From Palsa-1447 sp964509885 (GTDB lineage Bacteria; Verrucomicrobiota; Verrucomicrobiia; Opitutales; Opitutaceae): a stretch of 64,000 nt of DNA. Each line of letters opens with the position of its first letter. Within the stretch, counting starts at the first letter, position 1. Positions 8,605-17,049 of this stretch are shown piece by piece. Below the pieces are notes generated by a model, which was not told the DNA's origin, did not search any database, and saw only the letters and a list, made by a program, of their open reading frames with translations. The stretch spans positions 62,001-126,000 of the forward strand of contig CAZDZL010000003.1 in the NCBI GenBank assembly GCA_964509885.1, in the 5' to 3' direction. Made by a program: the position numbers and the translations under genes.

Positions 8605-9080
8605 CCCACGCTCCTGCGGTCAGAGTCCAGAGAGCCCAGCGGAATCTTGGGCCAGACCTCACTCACCAGGCGCCGGGCCAGCCCGGGGCCGACGTAGGCC
8701 ACCAGCGACCCGAGAAGCTGGGACAGCAGAGCCACCTTCCCTTCAAGAATCTCTTCCGAGCCAAGCTTCGCCTTGGCGGCCTCGAAGCCGTCCAGGGAGC
8801 CATCCGATTTCATGTGCATTCTTCGCAGCCAGGGAACCTCCGCGTCGGCCTGGACAAGGGCGCGCGAAAGGAGCGAGCGGTAGCCGGCAGCACCGTAAAG
8901 TGTCTCGATATGCGGGCGCAGCCGCTCGTTAAAGTTGAATTCCACATGGGGAACCATGCCGGGTGATTTCTTTGACGGCGTCTCATAGACCATGAGGTCC
9001 CTTGCGACGCTCCGGATCTGCAGCGCGACATGGGCCGCGTGGGCGCCCGCCCGTAGGTGTTTCTTCTGTGTCTTATTCAT
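8601..9080 (-). CDS. Unrecognised protein translationally coupled to kaiC
   Basis: The ATG at 9080 gives a 159-residue soluble, basic protein; the frame stays open upstream to 9323, but that part looks like unconserved spacer sequence. I recognise no family. Visible features are a Lys/Arg/His-rich N-terminus ('MNKTQKKHLRAGAHAAHVAL'), a central stretch with aromatic residues ('HVEFNFNERLRPHIETLYG'), and a C-terminal hydrophobic helix ('KVALLSQLLGSLVAYVG', too short and mixed for a clear membrane span). It ends with ATGA overlap to the KaiC-type gene, so it probably works with that protein. It could be a KaiA-like functional substitute, but no sequence similarity supports this. Confidence 0.65.
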   Translation of the reverse strand: MNKTQKKHLRAGAHAAHVALQIRSVARDLMVYETPSKKSPGMVPHVEFNFNERLRPHIETLYGAAGYRSLLSRALVQADAEVPWLRRMHMKSDGSLDGFEAAKAKLGSEEILEGKVALLSQLLGSLVAYVGPGLARRLVSEVWPKIPLGSLDSDRRSVG

Positions 9081-9464
9081 GGGTGCGGCTGCTCTCGGAA
9101 TTGGTTCGATGGAAGCCCGTTGGGAATGGGCGGAGCTCTGGAATGCTGAGTCGTTCGAAAGCGGGAGACCGGCTGTCTTCCCCATCCCCAACGCTACAGG
9201 GAATTCGGGCCCCGAGATATGGGGTATAACCAGACGGGGACCAAAGGGCCGGCTGTCGGCGGCGCGTACACGGGGCTGAAACAACGCAATTAGTCCTTTA
9301 TGGTGATGCACTAAGACTTTCATTGTGATCGGATTGCCAGTTGACGCGGCCGTTCATACCCGCGACGATGGCCAGACGGGGACAGACGCGGTATTCCGCC
9401 CCTTTGGCGGAAAAGGAGAGCGGCCAGCTTTCCTTCCCTACCGACGGTCCAACCCGTAAGATCC
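9081..9464. other. Divergent promoter region between the Kai operon and the RsbW-type gene
   Basis: These 384 bases carry no convincing gene. They must hold promoters for both flanking genes. An exact 12-bp direct repeat CCAGACGGGGAC occurs at 9230-9241 and 9372-9383. Beside the first copy is ATATGGGGTATA (9217-9228), whose complement contains the ACCCCAT core seen in other spacers. Confidence 0.45.
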
Positions 9465-9947
9465 GTGGCAGCACTCAGAACCAGTCCGCAGCCCTCCTCC
9501 TTGGCCGCCCCCCCCAGCAAGCCGACCTCCATTCGGCTTGAGTTCTCCGTGAGTTTCGAGGGAGCCCGGGAGACATCGGCCGCCATCAGGTGCTTCCTTT
9601 CCGACCAGGGGGTTCCCGACGGAGAACTCTTTTCGTATGAGCTCTGCGTGGCCGAGGCCTGCTACAACGCGATCGAATATGCGACCATGCCCGAGTGTGA
9701 ATCCAAGCCGTCTGCAGACGTGACATTCACCCCCGAGGAGATTGTTCTCCGCGTGACGGACCACACCGCGGGTTTCGCGCTGCAGGAGAATATTCCGGCC
9801 CCCTCGCCGATGAGCGACCGCGGCCGGGGTCTCTTCATCATTCAATCGATCATGGACAAGGTTGAGTACATCCGTGGCAGGGACAATAATGTCCTGGTCA
9901 TGCGAAAGAAGCGCAGCGCCTCCGTCACCTCCCGAGAGGCTTGGTAG
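9465..9947 (+). CDS. RsbW-type anti-sigma factor serine kinase (HATPase_c_2)
   Basis: This 160-residue protein belongs to the GHKL serine-kinase family of partner-switching systems. The N-box is 'YELCVAEACYNAIEYATM', the G1 box 'RVTDHTAGFAL', and the G2 region 'DRGRGLFIIQSIMDKVEY'. The start is GTG at 9465; the first ~22 residues are unconserved. Such kinases bind a sigma factor and phosphorylate a STAS antagonist. No sigma factor or STAS gene is adjacent, but a STAS gene and a paralogous kinase domain sit at 36158-38369; the kinase cores are closely similar ('DRGRGLFIIQSIMDKVEY' against 'DRGRGLFLIQSVMDEVRY'). It probably cross-talks with that module or controls an unlinked target. Confidence 0.88.
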   Translation: MAALRTSPQPSSLAAPPSKPTSIRLEFSVSFEGARETSAAIRCFLSDQGVPDGELFSYELCVAEACYNAIEYATMPECESKPSADVTFTPEEIVLRVTDHTAGFALQENIPAPSPMSDRGRGLFIIQSIMDKVEYIRGRDNNVLVMRKKRSASVTSREAW

Positions 9948-9996
9948 GCACACGCGTCCACGACTTGTCCGGGCAGCCCGCGGGTGCCGGGATGCG

Positions 9997-12900
9997 TCAA
10001 TTCACCTCGTAGACCTCGACGAGCGCGATGCCCGAGGTGTTGTTGGTGCCCGCCACCTCCACCGTGTAGCTCCCCGAAGGCAGCGTGACCAGCATCGCCG
10101 AGTCCGCCGAGCCGGCGGCCAGCGGAAACGCCCCGACTTGGGTGAACGCCGCGGCCAATGTGGCCCCGCCGCCCCAGCCCGTGTTGGAGCCGATCGCCGT
10201 GCCGGTGGAGTCAAAAAGAGTGATCTGCGGCGTGGCGAGGACCCCTGTGACCCCGTACGGCGTCAGCCCGGGCCCTATCCCGCGAATGAGCAGGGTCTCC
10301 GTGCCGCTGCCCCCTATGTAGAAGCCCGCAATCAGCACGCTGCTTCCCGTCCCGGCCAGGGCGCGCGCCGACACGTTCACCAGCCGCGTCGACGGATTGC
10401 CGGCGTCGGCGTCGTAGAGCTCGGCCAGGGCGATTCCCGTCGACGAGTTCACCCCGGTCACCTGGGCGGTGTACGTCGTGCCGCCGGCCAGCGGGACGAA
10501 GAGCGCGGAGTCGGCCGAGGCTGCCGGCAGGGGGAATGCTCCGACCGCCGCGAACACGTCGGCGAGGGCGGCGCTTCCGCCCCACGCCGTGTCCGTGTCG
10601 ATGACGACCTGGCTGCTGTTGAAGAGCCCGAGCTGGGGGTTGTTGAGCACGCCTCCAACGCCGAAGGACGCGAGGGTCGGGCCCACGCCGCGGACGAGCA
10701 TCTGCTTCGAGCCCGAGCCGTTGATAGCGAAGCCCACCGTGACCAATTCGGCGCCGGTTCCGACATAGGACCTGATGGAGAGGTTTGTGATCCGGGCGCT
10801 TCCCGTGGGCGGACCCCCGACGCCGCCGACGGACGAGGAAACCGTGAGCGTTCCGGAGGCGCTCACGCTCGATCCGGCCGGATTGGAGAGCTGGGCACGG
10901 AAGAGATCACCGCTCATCGAGCTCGAGGGACTGTTCACCGTCAGCGTCGCCGTCGTGGAGCCGCTGAAGGTGCCATTGTCGCTCACGTTGGCCCACGTGG
11001 TACCGGAGTCCGCAGACGTCTGCCATTGGTAGGCCATTCCCGCGCCCGATGCGGCAACGGTGAATGTCGCATTTTGCCCCGACGTGATCGACTGGCTTGC
11101 TACCTGGGTGCCACTCGGCGGCGAGACCACGACGCCTCCCGAGCTGATTGACTGGTTGTCGCCGTCGGCGACGTACAGGGTTCCCGAGGCGTCAACGGCT
11201 ATCCCCTGGGGATACAAGAACCGCGCCTGCGAGCCGTTGAGGGTTGCCACCGAGCCGCCCGGGCTGACCTGCCGGATCGCGCGGTTGTAGGTGTCGGCGA
11301 CATATAGGTATCCGCCGCCGTCAACGGCAATCGAACTGGGCTGGTTGAACTTCGCCGCGAAGCCAGTCCCATCGGTGAAGCCGAGCTGGCCGGCCGTCCC
11401 CGCGAGCGTCGACACGGTGTTCGACGTGTTGATCATCCGAACCGTGCCGCTGAAGTGGTCGGCCACGTAGACATTTCCCGCCGAGTCCACCGCCACCCCG
11501 TACGGCCCGTTAAATCGCGCGGAGCCGCCCGCTCCATCCCCGCTCCCGCTCTGGCCGGCGGCCCCAGCCAGGGTAGTGACCGTGCCCGCGGACGTTATCT
11601 TTCGGATTGTGTTGTTGTTCGCGTCAGCAACGTAGACGTTGCCGACGTTGTCGACGGCGACTCCCTGGGGGGCATTGAACCGCGCCGCGGCCCCGGTCCC
11701 ATCAGAGCTTCCCGCGACGCCGGCGACACCGGCGAGGGTCGACACCGCGCCTGCCGCGGTGATTTTTCGGATGGTTGAGTTTCCCCTGTCTGCGACGAAG
11801 ACGTTTCCGTTGCCGTCCACGGCAACTCCCGTGGGGCCGTTGAACTGAGCTGCCGTACCCGGTCCGTCGGCGCCGCCGGACAGGCCGGACCCTGCCAGGG
11901 TCGTCACGGCGCCTGCCGTCGTCACCACCCGGATCGTGTTGTTGTTGGTGTCTGCGACATAGGTCTTTCCAGAGGCGCTTGCGACACCATAGGGGTAGGC
12001 GAAGCGAGCCTGGCTGCCGGTCCCGTCCGCGCTGCCCAGGGTGCCCGCTGCGCCGGCGAGCGTGCCCACGGAGCCCGGCGAAGGCATTGCCCGGATTGTA
12101 TGATTGCCCGTATCGGCGATGTAGACCGCACCCGCGGCGGTCGATGCGATGCCGGTGGGATAGAAGAACCTCGCCGCCGCCCCGGTGCCGTCGGATGAGC
12201 CGCCAATCCCCGCGGTTCCAGCGAGCGTGGAGACGCTGCCGGCCGGCGAAATCTCGCGCACGGTCTGGTTGGACGTATCGATCACGTAGACATTGCCGGC
12301 CGCGTCGACCGAGATGCCAGCGGGATGGTTGAACCTAGCCGAGCCGCCCGCGCCGTCGAGGCTTCCGGAGTTCCCGGCGCTTCCCGCAAACGTCGACACC
12401 GAGCCTCCGGAGGTGACCTTGCGGATCGTGCTGTTGTCAAAGTCCGCCACGTAGATGTTGCCGGAACCGTCGACGGCGAGCCCCGCGGGGTAGCTGAACC
12501 GGGCCGAGGCCCCGGCCCCGTCGGATCCGCCGGTCTGCCCCGCGGCTCCGGCAAGCGTCGAAACCATCCCGGCCGCCGTGACCTTGCGGATGGTGCTGTT
12601 GTTTGTGTCGCTCACGTACACGTTGCCCGACGCGTCCACCGCAATTCCCTGCGGCTGGTTGAAGAGCGCCGCACTGCCCGTGCCGTCCGAGCTGCCCGAG
12701 ATGCCCGCGTTCCCGGCCAAAGTGCTCACATTGCCGCCGGCCGCGATCTTGCGGATGTTGTTGTTGCCGGTGTCCGCCACGTAGACATTCCCCGAGCCGT
12801 CGGCGGCGACCGCATAGGGATAGAGAAAGAGGGCGCTGGTGCCGTCGCGGCTTCCCGCCTGGCCCGAGGTGCCGGCGAGGGTCGAGACGACCCCGCCCGC

Positions 12901-13194
12901 CGTGATTTTGCGGACGGTGTGGTCCCCGCCGTCCGCCACATAGACGTTGCCCGAGCCGTCAACGGCGACGCCCGTCGGGTTGAAGAAGCGCGCGTTGGCG
13001 CCCGTCCCGTCGGTGTGGTCGAGGAGGCTCGCGGCCCCCGCGAGGGGCGTGAACGCATAGACGCCGGCGCTCAGGCTTGCGGCGAAAAGATGGGCGGCGA
13101 TTGCCGCGGCGACAATGCCGCCGGCAAGGCGGCGCGGAGATGCCGCGGGCGCGGCTGTTGCCCGGCGGTTTTTCCTGGTCATAGAGGGTTCCAT
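9997..13194 (-). CDS. Secreted NHL-repeat protein with Ig-like domain and two C-terminal surface modules
   Basis: This 1065-residue protein begins with a basic start and a hydrophobic signal segment ('GGIVAAAIAAHLFAASLSAG'). Twelve NHL repeats follow at a period of about 57 residues (pattern GVAVD-GNVYVAD-N-TIRKI plus a 'VSTLAG' linker), enough for two six-bladed propellers. Then comes an Ig-like domain ('SQSITSGQNATFTVAASG'). Last are two ~125-residue modules (coded at about 10378-10800 and 10000-10377) with 'LLIRGIGPGLTPYGV', 'LFDSTG', 'GWGG', 'VGAFPL' and 'GIALVEVYEV'. The same paired module ends the Ig protein at 46509 and the GH16 enzyme at 61432. It is probably an extracellular matrix or adhesion protein. 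An ATG at 13182 is an alternative start. Confidence 0.85.
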   Translation of the reverse strand: MEPSMTRKNRRATAAPAASPRRLAGGIVAAAIAAHLFAASLSAGVYAFTPLAGAASLLDHTDGTGANARFFNPTGVAVDGSGNVYVADGGDHTVRKITAGGVVSTLAGTSGQAGSRDGTSALFLYPYAVAADGSGNVYVADTGNNNIRKIAAGGNVSTLAGNAGISGSSDGTGSAALFNQPQGIAVDASGNVYVSDTNNSTIRKVTAAGMVSTLAGAAGQTGGSDGAGASARFSYPAGLAVDGSGNIYVADFDNSTIRKVTSGGSVSTFAGSAGNSGSLDGAGGSARFNHPAGISVDAAGNVYVIDTSNQTVREISPAGSVSTLAGTAGIGGSSDGTGAAARFFYPTGIASTAAGAVYIADTGNHTIRAMPSPGSVGTLAGAAGTLGSADGTGSQARFAYPYGVASASGKTYVADTNNNTIRVVTTAGAVTTLAGSGLSGGADGPGTAAQFNGPTGVAVDGNGNVFVADRGNSTIRKITAAGAVSTLAGVAGVAGSSDGTGAAARFNAPQGVAVDNVGNVYVADANNNTIRKITSAGTVTTLAGAAGQSGSGDGAGGSARFNGPYGVAVDSAGNVYVADHFSGTVRMINTSNTVSTLAGTAGQLGFTDGTGFAAKFNQPSSIAVDGGGYLYVADTYNRAIRQVSPGGSVATLNGSQARFLYPQGIAVDASGTLYVADGDNQSISSGGVVVSPPSGTQVASQSITSGQNATFTVAASGAGMAYQWQTSADSGTTWANVSDNGTFSGSTTATLTVNSPSSSMSGDLFRAQLSNPAGSSVSASGTLTVSSSVGGVGGPPTGSARITNLSIRSYVGTGAELVTVGFAINGSGSKQMLVRGVGPTLASFGVGGVLNNPQLGLFNSSQVVIDTDTAWGGSAALADVFAAVGAFPLPAASADSALFVPLAGGTTYTAQVTGVNSSTGIALAELYDADAGNPSTRLVNVSARALAGTGSSVLIAGFYIGGSGTETLLIRGIGPGLTPYGVTGVLATPQITLFDSTGTAIGSNTGWGGGATLAAAFTQVGAFPLAAGSADSAMLVTLPSGSYTVEVAGTNNTSGIALVEVYEVN

Positions 13195-13206
13195 TGTAGC
13201 CGCATT

Positions 13207-13229
13207 CAGACGCGCCCCGGGCGCGTCTG
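13207..13229. repeat. GC-rich perfect inverted repeat upstream of the NHL-repeat gene
   Basis: Eleven-base arms flank a single central base (arm CAGACGCGCCC). It lies just upstream of the NHL-protein start and downstream of the ABC exporter stop. No T-run follows on either strand, so it is either a weak terminator or an operator. Confidence 0.45.
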
Positions 13230-13272
13230 TTACTGGGGTGCAATGCTACCCCCGGCGCGGCGGGCCCGGCCC

Positions 13273-14925
13273 CTAGACCGGGACAGCCTCCGCGGCCAAA
13301 CCCGCGCGCTCGCGCGTGATCTTGCCGTAGTCCAGCCGGATGAGCCGGTCGGCGCTCCCGAAATAGCGGTCGTCGTGGGTGATCACCAGGACCGCCTTGT
13401 TGAGCGCGCGCAGCTCGGGAAGGAGTTTGGTGTAGAACACGTCCTTGAACAGCGGGTCCTGGTCGGAGGCCCACTCGTCGAAGAGGTAGAAGGGCCGGTC
13501 CTCGATGTACGCCGAGAGAAGCGCGAGGCGCTTGCGCTGGCCCTGGGAGAGCTGCGTCGTCGAGAACGCGCCGTCCTTGATCGATACCTTGTGGTCGAGG
13601 TGAAGGCGCACCAGGTATTCCCGCGCCCGGACGTCCGCTTCCTCCCCGCCCCTGCCGACGATCCTGTCGAAGAGGAAATAGTCGGAAAACACGGCGGAGA
13701 AGCACTGGCGGTAGTCGTCGCGGTTCTGATCGTTGATGACGCGCCCGTTGAGCCGGATCTCCCCGCCGGCGGGCGGGTACAGCCCCGTGATCACCTTTGC
13801 CAGTGTGGATTTTCCGCTTCCGTTTCCGCCCACGAGAAAGACCAGCTCTCCCGGCAGGAGGGTCAGGTCGATCGGCCCCAGCTTGAAGTTGTCATCCTCC
13901 CGCTCCCGGTAGTAGTGGTGGTCCACGCCGACGAGCTCAAGGGACTCGAAGGGCTCCGATGCAAACGAGCCCTGGGAGGCGGTCGGCGTGTCGGCGGGAT
14001 GAACGGACAGCGCGAGCCCCAGCTGCTCCACCTTCCGGAGCGACACGTTGGCACGGCTGAAGACCGAGAGGCTCCCGAGCAGGCCCTGCAGGGGCCCCAT
14101 CAGGAAGACGGTCATGACGATGTAGCCGGTCATCGCCTGCTGGCTGACGTTGGCGACCCGCGGGAGCAGGAAGATGATGAGGCCGATCAGCGCGAGGAAA
14201 AGAAGCTGGTTCCAGTTCTGCGCGATGATGAAGCGCAGCTCGGCGGCGACGTTGTGCTTCTGGCAGACGGCCGCGGCCTGGGCGACGTCCTCCCTCAGGT
14301 AGGCCTCGCGGCGCTCGCGGTGGAGCTTGAGCTCCTTGATGCCCTCCGTGAGCGAGCGGAAATGCTGGAAGAGGCGGTCCTGGCCCTCGCGCGCCGCGCT
14401 CAGGTGCGCAAAGCCGCTCCGGATCAGGATGCGGTAGGTGACGGCCCCGATGACACCGAAGGCCATCATCCCGAGGAACACGGGCACCGAGAGCCACGCG
14501 AGGTACACGGCCCCGCCGAGCAGGTAGGCGAAGTTCTGGGCGAAGATAGGGATGCAGAGCGTCGCCTGCGTTATTTCCAGGATGTCCTCGGTCAGGGCGA
14601 CCATGAGCTTCGGCGCGCCAAGGTCCTCGATCTGGCGGAGGGGCACGGAGAGGATCTTGCCCACGAGGTCCAGGCGGAGCCGGGCGGTTGTCGCCTGCGA
14701 GAAATGGGCAAGGGTCACCTGGGCGAGCGCGTTGGTCAGGAACCGGCCGAGCCCCAGGGCGCAGAAGGCGACGACCAGCGTCGCCCCGAGGTTCCCGTGG
14801 CGGTTCATGGCGGCGGTGATCAGGACGAGCAGCAGGGTGTTGCAGGCCCCGCTCAGGAGCGCCGCGGCGGAGGTCCACAGGACCATCGCGGGCGAATAGC
14901 GCACTAGGAATCGCAGCAGCGTCAT
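13273..14925 (-). CDS. Cyclic-peptide-type ABC exporter (SyrD/PvdE family), fused permease and ATPase
   Basis: This 550-residue half-transporter has an N-terminal six-span membrane domain ('LRFLVRYSPAMVLWTSAAAL', 'LLLVLITAAMN', 'AYLLGGAVYLAWLSVPVFLG') followed by an ATPase. Walker A is 'VGGNGSGKSTLAK', the signature 'LSQGQRKRLALLSAY', and Walker B reads 'PFYLFDEWASDQDP'. The DEWA-DQDP ending is characteristic of SyrD/PvdE exporters for non-ribosomal peptides and siderophore precursors. No peptide synthetase gene is in the window. It lies beside exopolysaccharide genes and no Wzx flippase is visible, so a role in exporting a matrix precursor is possible but unproven. Confidence 0.88.
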   Translation of the reverse strand: MTLLRFLVRYSPAMVLWTSAAALLSGACNTLLLVLITAAMNRHGNLGATLVVAFCALGLGRFLTNALAQVTLAHFSQATTARLRLDLVGKILSVPLRQIEDLGAPKLMVALTEDILEITQATLCIPIFAQNFAYLLGGAVYLAWLSVPVFLGMMAFGVIGAVTYRILIRSGFAHLSAAREGQDRLFQHFRSLTEGIKELKLHRERREAYLREDVAQAAAVCQKHNVAAELRFIIAQNWNQLLFLALIGLIIFLLPRVANVSQQAMTGYIVMTVFLMGPLQGLLGSLSVFSRANVSLRKVEQLGLALSVHPADTPTASQGSFASEPFESLELVGVDHHYYREREDDNFKLGPIDLTLLPGELVFLVGGNGSGKSTLAKVITGLYPPAGGEIRLNGRVINDQNRDDYRQCFSAVFSDYFLFDRIVGRGGEEADVRAREYLVRLHLDHKVSIKDGAFSTTQLSQGQRKRLALLSAYIEDRPFYLFDEWASDQDPLFKDVFYTKLLPELRALNKAVLVITHDDRYFGSADRLIRLDYGKITRERAGLAAEAVPV

Positions 14926-14967
14926 GGGCAGGCATTAGGATAGCCTCAGCGGGCCGCCCGCGGAAGT

Positions 14968-14980
14968 GGGTGTCCACCCC
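14968..14980. promoter_or_regulatory. GGGTGTCCACCCC inverted repeat in divergent spacer
   Basis: GGGTGTCCACCCC lies between the divergent ABC exporter (start 14925) and the WecG-type gene (start 15068). It differs by one base from the same stretch at 33235-33247. ACCCC also occurs nearby at 15008 (CACCCCAATATGGGTG). Confidence 0.4.
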
Positions 14981-15067
14981 ACCGCGCGGGGACCACGGTC
15001 GCGCGCCCACCCCAATATGGGTGCCGAACCCCACGTCCGTCCTGCGCGGAAAGGTGTCGTAGCGGAG

Positions 15068-15892
15068 ATGCCGGATACTGCCCAGGCGCCAGCGTATACT
15101 GCGGAGCTCGAGAGGCTTGTCGCGATACTCGGCGTCCCCTTCCACCAGACCACGCTCGCCGGCGCGGTGGAGAGCATCGACGGGATGGTCGCCCGCGGCG
15201 GAAGCCACTATGTCGTCACCCCGAACGTCGACTTCCTGGTCAAGGCGCGGCGCGATCCGGAGCTGCGCAGCATACTGGTGCACGCGGACCTGGTCCTCTG
15301 CGACGGCAAGCCCATCGTGTGGGCCTCGCACTTCCTGAGCGGGATCCTGCCGAGCCGGGTGGCCGGCTCGGACCTGATACCGCTCCTGCTCCAGCGGGGG
15401 GCCGAAAAGGGCTGGCGCATCTTCCTGCTGGGGGGGAGCCCCGCGGTTGCGGCCGAGGCGGCGCGCCGCATCGCCTCGACACACCCTGAGCTCCGGGACG
15501 TCTCGCACTATTCGCCGCCGTTCCGCCCGCTTGCCGAGATGGACAACGAGGGCATCTTCGCCCGGATCCGCGCCGCGAGGCCGGACATCATGCTCGTGTG
15601 CTTCGGCTGCCCGAAGCAGGAGAAATGGATCTCGCGGAACCTGCGCCAGCTGGACGTGCCGGTGATGATAGCCGCCGGGGCCACCGTCGATTTTCTGGCC
15701 GGCAGCATGGCCCGCGCGCCGGCCTGGATGCAGCGAAGCGGAACCGAATGGGTCTTCAGGCTGCTCCAGGAGCCGCGACGGCTGGTCCGGCGCTACGTCG
15801 ACGATATCGTCCACTTCATCCCCGCCGTCCTTCGCCAGCGCTGGTCCCAGCGACCCTCGGGTGCGAAGTCTGAAAGGAACGACCGGCCATGA
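15068..15892 (+). CDS. WecG/TagA/CpsF family glycosyltransferase (GT26)
   Basis: From the ATG at 15068 this is a 274-residue GT26 enzyme; the in-frame upstream part back to 14966 looks like promoter sequence. Family motifs are clear: 'VVTPNVDFLVKARRDPELR', 'HADLVLCDGKPIVW', 'IFLLGGSPAVAAEAA', 'VCFGCPKQEKWISRN' and 'GATVDFLAGSMARAPAWMQR'. These enzymes add the second sugar (often N-acetyl-mannosamine type) to an undecaprenyl-diphosphate primer on the inner membrane face. It overlaps the next glycosyltransferase by 4 bp. It begins exopolysaccharide block 1; the primer would be made by the sugar transferase at 34524. Confidence 0.92.
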   Translation: MPDTAQAPAYTAELERLVAILGVPFHQTTLAGAVESIDGMVARGGSHYVVTPNVDFLVKARRDPELRSILVHADLVLCDGKPIVWASHFLSGILPSRVAGSDLIPLLLQRGAEKGWRIFLLGGSPAVAAEAARRIASTHPELRDVSHYSPPFRPLAEMDNEGIFARIRAARPDIMLVCFGCPKQEKWISRNLRQLDVPVMIAAGATVDFLAGSMARAPAWMQRSGTEWVFRLLQEPRRLVRRYVDDIVHFIPAVLRQRWSQRPSGAKSERNDRP

Positions 15893-17049
15893 GGATCGCG
15901 ATGTCCACGTCGGTGATCCAGCGCGGCCGCTCCGGGGTCGGCCAATACGTGCTCTCGCTCGTTCGGGCCCTCCTGCCCGCCGCCCTGACCCATGAATTCA
16001 CGCTCCTCGTCCTCGAGGATGACCTTCCGCTCTTCGGCTTCGCCGCGGGAGCGATGCGGCTCGAGCCCGTCCCGGAGCGCCATCGCCCCCCGGTCAGGGA
16101 CATTCTCTGGCACCAGGCGGCCCTGCCGAGTCTCCTGCGCCGCCGGGGGATCGACGTCCTGCACGTGCCGAGCTACCGGCGGATGCTTTGGCCCAGGCCC
16201 TGCGCCCTCGTGTCCACCATCCACGACCTCGCCCCGTTCCACGTCTCCGGAAAGTACGACCGCCTGCGGATGCTCTATGGCAAGGTGGTCGCGCGCCGGC
16301 TGGCGCGGCGCCAGGACGAGATTGTCGCCGTCAGCCTCGCGACCGCCCGCGACGTCAGGTCCCTCTACGACGTGCCCTCCGAGCGCATCACCGTCATCCC
16401 CAACGGCGTCGACCATGGCCTGTACCAACCCGGCTCCCAGGCCCTCGCCCGCGAGGCCGTCTGCAGCCCCATCGGGCTTGAGGGCCCCTTCTTCCTCTAC
16501 GTGGCGCGCCTCGAGCATCCCGCGAAGAACCACGCCGGTCTCATAGAGGCCTTCAGCCTCTTCAAGTCCGCGACCAGGTCGACCTGGAAACTCGTTCTCG
16601 CGGGCGGGGACTGGCACGGCTCGGAGGAGATACGCGGCCTGGCTCGCCGGTCGGAATTCGCCCGGGACATCCGCTTCCTTGGCTTCGTGCCCCCGGCCGA
16701 CCTCCCGAACTGGTACCGGGCGGCCGATGTCTTCGTCTTCCCCTCGTTCTACGAGGGCTTCGGGCTTCCGCCCATCGAGGCCATGGCCTGCGCCTGCCCC
16801 GTGCTCTCCTCCCAGTCCGGCGCGCTCGAGGAGACGGTGGGGGGTGCGGCGGCCCTGCTGGATCCGCACGACTTCAGGCAAATCCAGGCGCAATTGACCC
16901 GCGCCGCCTCGGACAGGGCCTGGCTCCACCGGCTGCGTGCTGCGGGCCTCGACCGCGCGCGCAGCTTCAACTGGGAATTCACCGCGAAGTCGACGCTCAG
17001 CGTCTACGAAAAGGCGGCCGCCGGGCGGCACCAAGGCCGCCATGATTAG
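15889..17049 (+). CDS. GT4 family glycosyltransferase
   Basis: This 386-residue GT-B enzyme belongs to GT4. The N-terminal domain opens with 'SVIQRGRSGVGQYVLSLVRA' and includes 'VSTIHDLAPFHV'. The nucleotide-sugar-binding half has 'ITVIPNGVDHGLYQP', 'FFLYVARLEHPAKNHAGLIE', and the E-x7-E motif in 'PSFYEGFGLPPIEAMACACP'. It is cytoplasmic and would extend the lipid-linked repeat unit. It overlaps the WecG-type gene by 4 bp upstream and the next kinase start by 8 bp, so it is part of one transcript. Confidence 0.92.
   Translation: MRIAMSTSVIQRGRSGVGQYVLSLVRALLPAALTHEFTLLVLEDDLPLFGFAAGAMRLEPVPERHRPPVRDILWHQAALPSLLRRRGIDVLHVPSYRRMLWPRPCALVSTIHDLAPFHVSGKYDRLRMLYGKVVARRLARRQDEIVAVSLATARDVRSLYDVPSERITVIPNGVDHGLYQPGSQALAREAVCSPIGLEGPFFLYVARLEHPAKNHAGLIEAFSLFKSATRSTWKLVLAGGDWHGSEEIRGLARRSEFARDIRFLGFVPPADLPNWYRAADVFVFPSFYEGFGLPPIEAMACACPVLSSQSGALEETVGGAAALLDPHDFRQIQAQLTRAASDRAWLHRLRAAGLDRARSFNWEFTAKSTLSVYEKAAAGRHQGRHD

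Noticed and set aside
9997..10060. PEP-CTERM or type IX sorting tail on the NHL protein
   Set aside because: There is no PEP motif, hydrophobic span or basic end; the protein stops right after the conserved module.
11140..13060. Regular DNA repeats of about 170 bp that could suggest a CRISPR or satellite array
   Set aside because: The period equals one NHL repeat in an open reading frame and the units have no unique spacers.
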